Assembly (NCBI RefSeq): GCF_001281315.1 | Contig: NZ_CP012479.1 | Location: 2,728,001-2,792,000, forward strand | From: Arthrobacter sp. ERGS1:01 | Lineage (GTDB): Bacteria; Actinomycetota; Actinomycetes; Actinomycetales; Micrococcaceae | DNA length: 64,000 nucleotides | Direction: 5' to 3' | Part shown: piece by piece, positions 31,259 to 42,429 of the stretch | Numbering within the stretch: the first letter of the stretch is position 1 | Layout: each line of letters starts with the position of its first letter | The notes under the pieces: generated by a model | Told to the model about the DNA's origin: nothing | Database searches by the model: none | What the model saw: the letters and a program-made list of their open reading frames with translations, nothing else | Made by a program: the position numbers and the translations under genes

Positions 31259-31890
31259 TGTGCGGCGCCCGGATTCCAGACCACCGAGACCTTGGCCTTA
31301 TTGGCCACGGCGCCGAGGAACTTGGGCATCTGCGCATCCTTCACCAACACCATCAATTGCGTGCTCCTGGTGGAGCTCAGGCTTGAGGACGACGACGTCA
31401 ACGCGGCAATCTCAACGCCCGGCAGCATGAGCACCGGTTCCTTGAAGCCGTTGCGCTCATCCGGCAGGGCAACCCACACGTCCACGTGGGAGCCCACCAC
31501 CACCTCCTTGGGCAGCGGTTCGGTCACCGTCACCGACACCGGTTTGCGGTCCAGCGCGTCGGTTCCGCCAATGCTTGACACGGATACCAGCTCCCCGGCC
31601 GGCACCATCCGCACGGCCACGGCGTGCCCGGGCAGTTTTTGGGCGGGGCCAAGGTACTTGCCGTTGACGTCGCCAAGGCGCACCTGGACGATATTGAAGG
31701 AGTCCTCGGTGACGGGCTGTCCCACCACCAGGCCGTCCCTGGCCACGTACATGGGCGCCGTCTTGTCCGCGCCGCCCACGAGGGCCACGACCGACGCCAC
31801 CGAGGCCAAAACCAACAGCACCCCCACAAACAACCGAGGGTCCTTCCATGACGGCTTTCCCAAGCGGGCCGACCGTGCCGGCGCATCCAT
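31255..31890 (-). CDS. SAF-domain protein, CpaB/RcpC-like
   Basis: The protein of about 211 residues has a cytoplasmic N-terminus, one membrane helix (FVGVLLVLASVASVVALVGG, about 21-40) and an extracytoplasmic SAF domain that starts MYVARDGLVVGQPVTEDSF and continues with PAGELVSVSSIGG. This is the plan of CpaB/RcpC, the periplasmic assembly factor of Flp pili. Start choice: GGAGGA stands nine bases before ATG 31890; ATG 31896 is also in frame but sits only three bases from it. The ATPase gene overlaps its end. Homology to CpaB is at domain level only. Confidence 0.75.
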   Translation of the reverse strand: MDAPARSARLGKPSWKDPRLFVGVLLVLASVASVVALVGGADKTAPMYVARDGLVVGQPVTEDSFNIVQVRLGDVNGKYLGPAQKLPGHAVAVRMVPAGELVSVSSIGGTDALDRKPVSVTVTEPLPKEVVVGSHVDVWVALPDERNGFKEPVLMLPGVEIAALTSSSSSLSSTRSTQLMVLVKDAQMPKFLGAVANKAKVSVVWNPGAAQ

Positions 31891-32143
31891 GCCCATCGTT
31901 CCTCCCACCGCCGGGTCCCGGAGCGCCCTGGACGCAGTGCCGACGGTTGGGTATGGGTGTTCTCCCCCACGGCATGGACCGCAATGCTCATAGTTCTACC
32001 GCCGATCCGTGCCGGGGAAAAGACCCCGGCGCGAAATGGCGGAAATCTGTGGACAACACAGCACGGAACAGTTTCCGGGAACCGGCACGGACAAACGGTG
32101 GATAACTGCTGCAAATCGGGTCAAACGGGAGGATACTTTAGAC

Positions 32144-32365
32144 ATGCCAAGATTCCTGACCCTGGCCGACGTGGCCGAACAACTGCAAATCTCCGCGGCG
32201 GCCTGTTACGGGCTGGTGCACAGTGGCGAACTCCCCGCATTCCAAATTGGCGGTCGCGGCCAGTGGCGTGTTGACGCGGCCAAGTTTGATCAGTTCATCG
32301 AAGACCGCCACGCGGCGGCCCGGGCCATGCTGGCGGCGGAGAACAGCAGCGAACGCAGCGTCTAG
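32144..32365 (+). CDS. BldC/excisionase-like helix-turn-helix protein
   Basis: A 73-residue DNA-binding protein with a MerR/excisionase-type winged helix: FLTLADVAEQLQISAAACY forms the helix-turn-helix, and GELPAFQIGGRGQWRVDAAKF forms the wing and third helix. BldC-type regulators of this size bind tandem direct repeats in actinobacteria, and excisionases use the same fold. No integrase is near, so a chromosomal regulator is more likely. ATG 32144 follows GGGAGGA by about 12 bases. The stop overlaps the stop of the opposite-strand gene at 32362. The divergent CpaB/CpaE-like pair is a candidate target. Confidence 0.8.
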   Translation: MPRFLTLADVAEQLQISAAACYGLVHSGELPAFQIGGRGQWRVDAAKFDQFIEDRHAAARAMLAAENSSERSV

Positions 32366-32922
32366 AGTTCATTCTCCGCCGAGGACATGATGGACAGCAG
32401 GCCGTCCTGCGGGAGGACGACGCTGCCCTGCATGTTGTCCCTGCCCCGGCCCACGCCGTCGGCCAATTGCATGACCACCACAAAGTCCGCGCCGACCTGG
32501 TCCAGGACGCCGCGCACCCGGGTGGGTTGCAGCGAATCAAGTTCAAGAAGCACCACGGCCCGGTTCCTGGCCAATACCCGCAGGGCTGCAGCCAGGGTGT
32601 GGCGCAGCCGCCCGGACGCCGGCACCCGGGCACCGTCCAGGCCCTGGACCCGCAGCAATTTGTGGATGGGCAGGATGACCGACCTCGCCCCGTCACCCAA
32701 CAGGACCCACTGCGCCTCAACCCTCTGAAGTTGCCCGTGATGGGCGACGCCGTTGCGTGCGACCGCTGAAATCTCCCGTCCCAGGGCGCCGCGCAGGGCG
32801 TCCGCCAGGGTGGCCTGCGCCGATTCGACCCGGGAAAGTTCGTTGACTTCGCGTTCGAGGTCCTGCTGCGTCGCGGCATGCCACTGGGCGTCCAGATCCC
32901 CAAAAAGTGCGTCCCATCGCAT
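32362..32922 (-). CDS. Hypothetical protein, actinobacterial type
   Basis: The predicted 186-residue protein has an acidic helical N-terminus (MRWDALFGDLDAQWHAA, then a Glu/Asp-rich helix) and a C-terminal part with hydrophobic strands such as EAQWVLLGDGARSVILPI and ADFVVVMQLADGVG. No membrane helix, cysteine cluster or known motif was seen. It looks like a small cytosolic alpha/beta protein. ATG 32922 begins the first clear helix; a longer frame reaches 33006. Its 3' end overlaps the HTH gene on the other strand by four bases, and the LysM gene starts divergently 162 bases away. Coding is supported by strong third-position GC bias. The function is unknown. Confidence 0.65.
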   Translation of the reverse strand: MRWDALFGDLDAQWHAATQQDLEREVNELSRVESAQATLADALRGALGREISAVARNGVAHHGQLQRVEAQWVLLGDGARSVILPIHKLLRVQGLDGARVPASGRLRHTLAAALRVLARNRAVVLLELDSLQPTRVRGVLDQVGADFVVVMQLADGVGRGRDNMQGSVVLPQDGLLSIMSSAENEL

Positions 32923-33084
32923 GTCGCCACGGTAGGCCGCGAACGGTGGCCCGGTCAACAGGAAACAGCTATCCACAGCTTCACCAAAAGGTATGGACAA
33001 CCACAACTATCCGGGTTCAAAATAATTTATAGACCATCTAAGAAGATCAAACGATGTCTAAACACATCAAAAAGGGGTGAGGTC

Positions 33085-33843
33085 ATGAAACGCCAGACCG
33101 GAGCGGATGCGGGCATGACCGCGGCGATCCTCCTCTTGGGGGCCTCCCTGGTGTTTGCCGGGGCCAGCGTACTGCGGCTCCGCTTTTCCGGCGGCAGCTT
33201 CGCCGGGCCGTTGGAAATGGACGAGGCCATCGGCGCCCTGGCCGCCGGCACCGGCATTGCCGTAGCCCTGTGGTGGCTGCTGGCCATGGCGTGTGCCGTT
33301 GTTTCCACCGTTGCGGCCCTTCACGGGAAGGGCCGGATCGCCTCCGCCGCCGCCCTTTGGTCGCCGGCATTCATGCGCCGCCTGGCCGCCGCGGTCCTGG
33401 GCCTGAATCTGTTGTCCGCCCCCTTGGCCCTGGCCGCGTCCCCCGTCGGCCCGATTGATCCGCTCTGGCATGCCGAATCCGTCGCGGCCGCCCCGCTGCA
33501 CCCGGCCCCGTCACCAACAGCCAAAGGGCCTGCCGTTACGTCTCCCGCACCTCAAAAGCCGGTCGACCCTGCGTGGACCCCACAGGCCCCTGCGGCGGAT
33601 CCCGGCGCCCTGGCACGGCCGGCCACACGCCAGCCGGCCCCGGCAATCGACGGCGGCGACCCCGTGGTGGTGCAGGGCGGTGACAGCCTGTGGTCCATCG
33701 TGGCTGCCGCCCTGGGTCCATACGCCAGCGATGTGGAGGTGGCCCAGGCCTGGCCCGAATGGTACCGGGTCAATCGCGGCGTCATCGGCGCCGATCCAAA
33801 CGTCATCCTGCCCGGGCAGGTGCTGCACGCCCCGGCAGGTTAG
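33085..33843 (+). CDS. LysM-domain membrane protein
   Basis: The 252-residue protein has two N-terminal membrane helices (about 12-32 and 56-80) and a third hydrophobic segment near 95-115. A Pro/Ala-rich linker leads to a C-terminal LysM domain that begins VVVQGGDSLWSIVAAALG and ends with ILPGQVL. LysM binds peptidoglycan GlcNAc, so the protein probably anchors to the cell wall on the outer face of the membrane. ATG 33085 has AAGGGGTGAGG before it. The 60 bases upstream are distinctly AT-rich for this genome and likely hold the promoter. The Rv3235-family gene follows 50 bases later. Confidence 0.82.
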   Translation: MKRQTGADAGMTAAILLLGASLVFAGASVLRLRFSGGSFAGPLEMDEAIGALAAGTGIAVALWWLLAMACAVVSTVAALHGKGRIASAAALWSPAFMRRLAAAVLGLNLLSAPLALAASPVGPIDPLWHAESVAAAPLHPAPSPTAKGPAVTSPAPQKPVDPAWTPQAPAADPGALARPATRQPAPAIDGGDPVVVQGGDSLWSIVAAALGPYASDVEVAQAWPEWYRVNRGVIGADPNVILPGQVLHAPAG

Positions 33844-33893
33844 CCCGGCCACGGATCCACCATCGATTACTGAACGGTTCAAAGGAGAACGTC

Positions 33894-34520
33894 ATGAGCA
33901 TCATTGCCATACCTGCCGCAGCCTCCGGGCTTCCCCCGCTGACCACCCGGCCGGCGCCCGCTGTCCAGGCCGCGGGGAGCACGGCCGCGGATTCGTTTGG
34001 GACCGTGGTGAAGATGCGCCAACGTCCCGGCGCGGGCCGGCTCGCGGAACAGGCCGACGGCGCCGTGACGGGCCCGGCTGAACAGGCCGGCCCGGCGGCT
34101 GGGTCAGGGCCCGAAGCTGCACGCGCCCTGGATCCCATGGCCTCGGAGCGGGCGCTCCTGACGGAGATGACCCGAACGATCGCCCTGGCCGCCCTGGAGG
34201 TGCTCAGCGGCGTCCGTTCGGTCCAGCAGCTCTCCCGGTGGCTGGACATCAGGTGCTTCAACGCCCTGACCACCCGGGCCCGACTTTACGCACAGGCGTG
34301 CCAGGTCCAGAGCCGCCATCAAAGCCACGCGGATTCGGATGGGAACGTCCGTACCCTGCACCACCAGCCGGTGGTGCATTCCATCCACGCCAGCGCAGTT
34401 GCACCCGGCATCTACGAGACAAACGTCGTCATTGCCGACAAGACCCGGTTCCGCGCCATCGCCATGCGGTTCGAGGAAAGCCACGGCACGTGGAAGGTCA
34501 CGGCCCTGCAGATCGGCTGA
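33894..34520 (+). CDS. Rv3235-family protein
   Basis: The 208-residue protein has a disordered Ala/Gly/Pro-rich first half (to about 80), then a conserved C-terminal domain of about 120 residues with LTEMTRTIALAALEVLSGVRSVQQLSRWLD, HSIHASAVAPGIYE and the ending RAIAMRFEESHGTWKVTALQIG. This is the pattern of the small actinobacterial family of Rv3235, found beside secA. ATG 33894 follows AAAGGAG at good spacing. It converges on secA across a bidirectional terminator, which matches the mycobacterial neighbourhood. Its function is not established. Confidence 0.8.
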   Translation: MSIIAIPAAASGLPPLTTRPAPAVQAAGSTAADSFGTVVKMRQRPGAGRLAEQADGAVTGPAEQAGPAAGSGPEAARALDPMASERALLTEMTRTIALAALEVLSGVRSVQQLSRWLDIRCFNALTTRARLYAQACQVQSRHQSHADSDGNVRTLHHQPVVHSIHASAVAPGIYETNVVIADKTRFRAIAMRFEESHGTWKVTALQIG

Positions 34521-34532
34521 CGCCGGGGACGC

Positions 34533-34564
34533 AAAAGAGCGGCCCGCAAGCGGACCGCTCTTTT
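34533..34564. terminator. Bidirectional terminator between the Rv3235-family gene and secA
   Basis: AAAAGAGCGGCCCGC and GCGGACCGCTCTTTT form a 15-base stem with one mismatch and a two-base loop. The A and T tracts at its ends give a U-tail on either strand, fitting two converging genes. Confidence 0.85.
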
Positions 34565-34592
34565 GCTGTTTGGCACCTAAGTCAGGCTTGGG

Positions 34593-37370
<2,778 letters not shown>

Positions 37371-37509
37371 GAAATTGCTCCCAATCTATGGCTGCCTAAA
37401 AGTGGCGTGTTTAGTCTACGTGAGAAGACGCACACCAAACGTCCAGTCTTGCATGCCCGGCGTGGTTTTGGCTGGGAGTCCGCTGGTGACTGCCCGTATG
37501 CCGTTACCG

Positions 37510-38736
37510 TCAGCGGTGTCCCACCTCGCGGCCCAGTGCCGCGGCGAGGTCCCCGTGGGGAAGCACGACGACGTCTTCGAGTCCCAGCCATCCTGCCATC
37601 AGCGCCAACTCCTCGGCCAGCTCGGCCGCGGTTTCGGCCGGGGCGTCCGGTTCGGCGAAGGCGCCCCTGACCAGGAGCCGGCCGGCCTGCCGGTCCGCTT
37701 TCAGGTCCACCCGGGCGGCCATGTTCTCGCCCAGCAGAAATGGCAGGACGTAATATCCAAATTTTCGTTGGGCTGCCGGAGTGTAGATTTCCAGCCGGTA
37801 GTGGAAATTGAACAACTCCAGGAGCCTCCGCCGCTCAAACACAAGGGAATCGAAGGGGCTCAGCAGCGCCCGGCCCTGGGCCCGGCGCGGGATTTTGGCA
37901 CTCGCATGCAGGTACGTCTGCGCAGCCCAGCCGGTCACGGTGACCGGCGCCAGGACGCCGTCGTCCACGAGCCGGGCCACTGCGGCGGCGGCTTCCTTGT
38001 GCGGGAGCCGGAAGTAGTCGGCAAAGCACCGCGACGTGCCGATGCCGTGCGCCCGGGCCGCGGCCTCGATGAGCCGGTCCACTGCGTCTTGTTTCAGCTG
38101 CGGGTCGGCGTCGTCCCCCGGAGCCAGCCGCAGCGCCGGCGGCAGGACCTTGTCCACGAGTGAGTAGCGGCGCTCAAATTGCTCGTTGCGGGAGGCGGCG
38201 CCCACCACGCCGCGTTCAAAAAGGCCTTCGAGGGTGCGTTTGACGGCGCTCCAGTTCCAGCCCCATTCGTCCGTGTTCTTGACCTCTTCATGGCCAATCC
38301 GTTCCTTGACTTCACGGGCGGTCAGCGGACGGCTGTGCGCCAGCAGGGACAGGATTTGTTCCTCGAGCGAGGCCCGCAGCGCCGGGTCAAGGTTTCCGCC
38401 ACCCACCCATTGGCGGTTCTGCCACATTTTGAGGTCATGAAAATGGTCGGGCCGGATGAAGCTCGCCTCATGGGCCCAATATTCCATCATCTTCCGTGGG
38501 GCGGTGCCGGCCAGGGTGGAAAGGATGTCGCGGTCGTAGTCGCCGAGCCTGGAGAAGAACGGCAGGAAGTGGCTGCGGGCCACGATGTTGACGGAGTCGA
38601 TCTGCACCAGCTGTAGTTGCGCAAAAGTCCGGCCCACCACCCGTGCACTGACGGGTTGGGTGGGCCGGACTCCTGCAAGTCCCTGGGCGCCGAGTGCAAT
38701 TCGCCGGGCCTGTGACAGGCTCAGGCTTGCACCCAT
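37510..38736 (-). CDS. YcaQ/AlkX-type DNA glycosylase (winged helix, HTH_42)
   Basis: The 408-residue protein belongs to the winged-helix family of YcaQ and AlkZ, which remove alkylated bases and unhook interstrand crosslinks. The catalytic Q-x-D motif is seen as LVQIDSVNIVARS (Gln45-Ile46-Asp47). Further family traits are MEYWAHEASFI, the three winged-helix repeats, and the C-terminal LSPFDSLVFERRR and KFGYYVLPFL segments. ATG 38736 follows AAGGAG. It lies between hpf and secA in the same orientation and is absent at this point in the mycobacterial gene order. The family is secure. The lesion specificity is unknown. Confidence 0.87.
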   Translation of the reverse strand: MGASLSLSQARRIALGAQGLAGVRPTQPVSARVVGRTFAQLQLVQIDSVNIVARSHFLPFFSRLGDYDRDILSTLAGTAPRKMMEYWAHEASFIRPDHFHDLKMWQNRQWVGGGNLDPALRASLEEQILSLLAHSRPLTAREVKERIGHEEVKNTDEWGWNWSAVKRTLEGLFERGVVGAASRNEQFERRYSLVDKVLPPALRLAPGDDADPQLKQDAVDRLIEAAARAHGIGTSRCFADYFRLPHKEAAAAVARLVDDGVLAPVTVTGWAAQTYLHASAKIPRRAQGRALLSPFDSLVFERRRLLELFNFHYRLEIYTPAAQRKFGYYVLPFLLGENMAARVDLKADRQAGRLLVRGAFAEPDAPAETAAELAEELALMAGWLGLEDVVVLPHGDLAAALGREVGHR

Positions 38737-38783
38737 GTTTGTGGCTCCTTAGGCTCTTTCACGCTTACGCATCTGCGTAGACA

Positions 38784-39488
38784 TTACACGCGGGCCGGCT
38801 CATCCGGCGAACGGTAGGCGGAGATTTCCTCGGCCCCTTCGGCGTTCTCCACATTGGGATCCAGGCAGATGACTCCGTACGTCCACCCGCGACGGCGGTA
38901 GACCACTGACGGGATGCCGGAGGAGGAGTCGATGAACAGGTAGAAGTCGTGACCGACCAATTCCATGTTGTCGACGGCGTCATCGAGGGTCAGTGCGGCG
39001 GCCGGGAACACCTTCCGGCGGATCAGCACCGGCGAATCTCCTGCCGGGATGTCGTTTTCAATGTCGTAGGGAGACTTTTCCTCCACGGCGGCCGGCGCGC
39101 TCTGCGCGTAGATCGGCTCGGAACTGCTGACGGGAGTCAGCGATCCTGTGGCTTCGTTCACGGCGACGGGGGCGTGCCGTCCGTGGTGGACCTTCTTCCT
39201 GTCCTTGGCCCTGCGCAGCCTCTCCAAAAGCTTTCCGTAGGCCAGGTCAAAAGCAGCGAACTTGTCCGCGGCTGCTGCCTCCGCGCGGATTACCGGGCCG
39301 CGGCCCACAACGGTCAGCTCCACCGTGAGGGGGGACTCTGCAGTACGGGACTTGGTCTCCTTGGAGACCTTCACGTCAACCCGCTGGACCTTGTTGGCCA
39401 GCTGTTCGATCTTCGCGAGCTTCTCGCCGGCGTATTCGCGGAAACGGTCTGAAACACTCAGGTTGCGACCGCTGATCATGAACTCCAT
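38784..39488 (-). CDS. hpf: Long-form ribosome hibernation promoting factor
   Basis: The 234-residue protein has an N-terminal HPF/YfiA domain (MISGRNLSVSDRFREYAGEK, then the basic RRAKDRKK stretch) and a C-terminal dimerisation domain (VIRRKVFPAAALTLDDAVD ... FFLFID-type ... GVICLDPN-type). Long HPF binds the 30S decoding centre and links two ribosomes into inactive 100S dimers in slow growth. ATG 39488 has GGAGG just upstream; longer frames start in the intergenic region. Position beside secA and comF matches Rv3241c. The two residue strings given for the C-terminal domain are approximate to the family pattern. Confidence 0.92.
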   Translation of the reverse strand: MEFMISGRNLSVSDRFREYAGEKLAKIEQLANKVQRVDVKVSKETKSRTAESPLTVELTVVGRGPVIRAEAAAADKFAAFDLAYGKLLERLRRAKDRKKVHHGRHAPVAVNEATGSLTPVSSSEPIYAQSAPAAVEEKSPYDIENDIPAGDSPVLIRRKVFPAAALTLDDAVDNMELVGHDFYLFIDSSSGIPSVVYRRRGWTYGVICLDPNVENAEGAEEISAYRSPDEPARV

Positions 39489-39615
39489 GGTGCCCTCCAA
39501 ATAACTTCGGTGACACGGCGGCCGGCTAGCAATCCAAGCTACGCTCCTGGCCGCCGACGGGTGGTTTCCCCTCGAAAGAGGTACCCGTTCACTCACGTTA
39601 GTTCACCGCATCCGT

Positions 39616-40434
39616 TTATTCATCTTTTGCGGCAAAACTATTTTCGGCGCGTCTTGGGAACGGTGCTTCACCGGCATCCGAAGCCGGCGCCCCGGCCACC
39701 GCCAGGACCACCTCGCCGCACACCAGGGCCCCCGCGTTTTCCAGTGTTTGAGCCGCTTCGCGCACGGTTGACCCCGTGGTGAGGACGTCGTCAACCACCA
39801 CCACATAGGCCCCCGCAATGGTCGCCGGGGGCCGAAAAAACATCAGCGGCCGGCCCCTGATATGCATTGTGTTACGGACGTTTGCGCGCCGTGCGGCGCG
39901 GCCCAGTCCCTTCTGGTGGTGCCGGTGCCATGGCAGCCGGATCTTCACGCCCAGGAGGGGTGCCACCGACACGCCGGCCGGCAACCTGCGCTCGCGCTCC
40001 AGCGCCCGCAGGAGCACCGCGACGGGGTCGTAGCCGCGACGGCGCCACCCCGTTCCCGTGCTCGGGACGGGCACCAGGACAAGCGGGCGGCCCCGGGTGC
40101 CCGGGACGTACTCCGGCAGGGCCGCAATCCCGCGAGCCAGGCAGCGGCCCAGTACCGGTCCAAGTTCGGTGCGGCCGTGATTCTTGAACGCCAGGATGGC
40201 CGCCGACAGCCCGTCCCGGTACTCGCCGCTTGCCACCACGGGCAGGAGGGCGTGCCCGAAGATGCTCATCAGCGCATCGGCACCGTGTTCGGCCCGAAAC
40301 GGTGTCCGGGTCTGCCGCCGCAACGCGGCTGCGCACGGCGCGCACAGGGCCGCGTCGTCGCACCCGCACACGACGCATTCGGCGGGCATCACCAGGAATT
40401 GGAACTCCCGCCAGGCGTCAGCCCACCAGAGCAT
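39616..40434 (-). CDS. comF: ComF-family phosphoribosyltransferase-like protein
   Basis: The 272-residue protein has an N-terminal zinc-finger-like segment (CVVCGCDDAALCAPC, two CxxC pairs) and a C-terminal type I phosphoribosyltransferase fold with the PRPP-binding motif VVVVDDVLTTGSTV. ComF supports DNA uptake for natural competence in other bacteria; in actinobacteria without competence its role is unclear. The start at ATG 40434 keeps the usual family length; a frame extending to ATG 40530 adds a low-complexity Gly/Arg leader that does not look conserved. It lies between lpqB and hpf, as in Mycobacterium. Confidence 0.82.
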   Translation of the reverse strand: MLWWADAWREFQFLVMPAECVVCGCDDAALCAPCAAALRRQTRTPFRAEHGADALMSIFGHALLPVVASGEYRDGLSAAILAFKNHGRTELGPVLGRCLARGIAALPEYVPGTRGRPLVLVPVPSTGTGWRRRGYDPVAVLLRALERERRLPAGVSVAPLLGVKIRLPWHRHHQKGLGRAARRANVRNTMHIRGRPLMFFRPPATIAGAYVVVVDDVLTTGSTVREAAQTLENAGALVCGEVVLAVAGAPASDAGEAPFPRRAENSFAAKDE

Positions 40435-40656
40435 TGTCCGAGCCCGCCACGTACCGGCCGTGCCGCGGTGGCGGCCGGCACCGGTGCCGGGAGCGTCCCG
40501 GACCCCGGGGTGCCGCTGCTTTGCATCCATGGTTCAAGGATCCGCCCGAGCGCCGCCGTCGTCAGCGGGGACAGGGCAACTTGTGCACGACGCATCGACA
40601 CGCCTGGGCTGTGGAGGGAGGTTGCCAACGGATGGCCCAACGGCAGGCCGGGAACC

Positions 40657-42426
40657 CTAGCCGGCGAAGGACGCCTGCCGCAGGCCCTTGGTGGAGACCT
40701 CCCAGTTGTTGCCGATGAGCGTGAACAGCTCGGTGGCGCTTTGCGCGTGCACGTTGCGGACCCCGGACCCGGCACTGAGCCATTCAATGCCCATGAGCTC
40801 ACTCAGCGACACGGGGTCCCGGGTCAGGTCAAGGACGTCGATCGCGACGGGCAGGGTTGCCGACGGCTCCATGACGGCGACGCTTGTGTCGCCCACCCAG
40901 ACGCCCAGGGTTGGCGTTCCGGCCTGCGGGAGCGTGATCGGCGCGGTCAGCTCCTTGGGAGCCTCGCCGGCCTTCACGATGCCCGTGACGGACACCTGGG
41001 TCTCTCCCCCGGCGTCGGAGATGACCAGGGCGCGGGTGCCGTCCCGGGAAATGCGCAGCGTGGTCACGTGCCGGCCCACCAGCCACGGAACCGTCAGCAC
41101 CACCGGGGTGACGTCCTTGACGCCGTTGGTCGCGTTGATGGCCATCACCGTCCCGGAGCCGTCGCCCTCCGCCGACCACAACCAGCCGTTGGGCGCGAAC
41201 GACGGCGGCGTGAGCGCCACGCCCGAAATCGCCGTGGCCGGCGACCGGCCGGCGGCCACACTGTAGATGCGGTTTCCGCCGCTTGAAAGGAACGCGTACT
41301 GCTTGCCCGAGTACGACACCGCGGGCGCCGAGGGTGCCAGATCGGCGATCGGGCCAACGTTGGCGATGGCGGAAATCTGGGTTCCGTCGAAGTTGACCAG
41401 TTCGTTTTTGGACAACGCCACCTGGGTGGACGGCACCGGGTTGTCGATGATCATGGGCGGGACAGAATCGGAGGAGCCTCCCATGTCCACCTCCCGGTCA
41501 TCGGCGAGGAACTGGACGTCGGTGACGGTGTTGAGCGCCTTTTGCATGGTGACCAGCAGCTGCGCGCGCATTTGTTGGCGCTGGCGCACGCTTGTCTCCA
41601 ACAAGGGCTGCGCCACGAGGCCCACCTTCGCCACACCGTTGTTCACCGGCACGGAGTCGCGTTCCAGCGAAATGCCGCTGGGGAAGGCGCTCACCACGGC
41701 GCCCTTCAGGTACGGTGCCGGGCCGCCCAGCATGGCCTTGACGATGGCGGTGGACGCCCGCGAAGACCGCGCCGTCAGCCATCTCACGTCGGGCACGCCG
41801 TAGGTGAAGGTGGGGTCATAGAAGTACAGGGAAACGGGGCTGAAAAGGGTCTGGAAGTTTGCGTCCGCCAGCAGCACGCCGTCGGGGGTTTCGCTGATGC
41901 GCCACTGGCCTCCCACCTGGACAAGCTTCATCTCGATGGTTTCCTTGGCATTGGCCGCGGCCGGGGTCAGCACCCCCGTCGCGTCCACCGTGGAGACCAC
42001 GTCGAAGGTGACCTCGTAGGAGTCCTTTTCCTTGCCGGGCGCCACCGAGAACGTGTTCTTGTAGACCAGGGTGCGTTTGTCCGCCGCCCATGACTGTGCC
42101 AGCCCGGCCGTGAGGTACAGCCGCGCCACCTGGTAGTCGTCGTTGATCCCGGTGCCGGAGTCAATGAAACCGCTGATGATGCTCTCCGGCGAGGCGCCCT
42201 CGACGGGTGCGAACTGTTGGAAGTTGATGTTCACGGAGTTGTTGCGGGGCGCCAGCGGATCGCTCTTTCCCACCGGCCCGCTGATGGGAATCGCGGCACA
42301 TGCGGCCGCCGTGAAAAGCACGACGACGACCATCACCAACCAGGCTGCGACGCCTTTTCGCCGTGCCCGGCTGCTGCGGTTTGCCGCCAAGCGCTGTCCC
42401 ATCATGGCTTTCCGTGTCCCTTCCAT
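40657..42426 (-). CDS. lpqB: Lipoprotein LpqB, MtrAB accessory
   Basis: The 589-residue protein has a basic N-terminus, a hydrophobic signal segment and a lipobox TAAAC with the lipidated Cys43. A GerMN domain (about 180-300) and a beta-propeller-like LpqB domain (about 330-560) follow. LpqB sits on the outer membrane face and modulates the sensor kinase MtrB. It starts three bases past the mtrB stop (ATG 42426), and another ATG at 42405 is possible. The mtrA-mtrB-lpqB order is complete here and defines the operon. Confidence 0.93.
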   Translation of the reverse strand: MEGTRKAMMGQRLAANRSSRARRKGVAAWLVMVVVVLFTAAACAAIPISGPVGKSDPLAPRNNSVNINFQQFAPVEGASPESIISGFIDSGTGINDDYQVARLYLTAGLAQSWAADKRTLVYKNTFSVAPGKEKDSYEVTFDVVSTVDATGVLTPAAANAKETIEMKLVQVGGQWRISETPDGVLLADANFQTLFSPVSLYFYDPTFTYGVPDVRWLTARSSRASTAIVKAMLGGPAPYLKGAVVSAFPSGISLERDSVPVNNGVAKVGLVAQPLLETSVRQRQQMRAQLLVTMQKALNTVTDVQFLADDREVDMGGSSDSVPPMIIDNPVPSTQVALSKNELVNFDGTQISAIANVGPIADLAPSAPAVSYSGKQYAFLSSGGNRIYSVAAGRSPATAISGVALTPPSFAPNGWLWSAEGDGSGTVMAINATNGVKDVTPVVLTVPWLVGRHVTTLRISRDGTRALVISDAGGETQVSVTGIVKAGEAPKELTAPITLPQAGTPTLGVWVGDTSVAVMEPSATLPVAIDVLDLTRDPVSLSELMGIEWLSAGSGVRNVHAQSATELFTLIGNNWEVSTKGLRQASFAG

Positions 42427-42429
42427 GTC

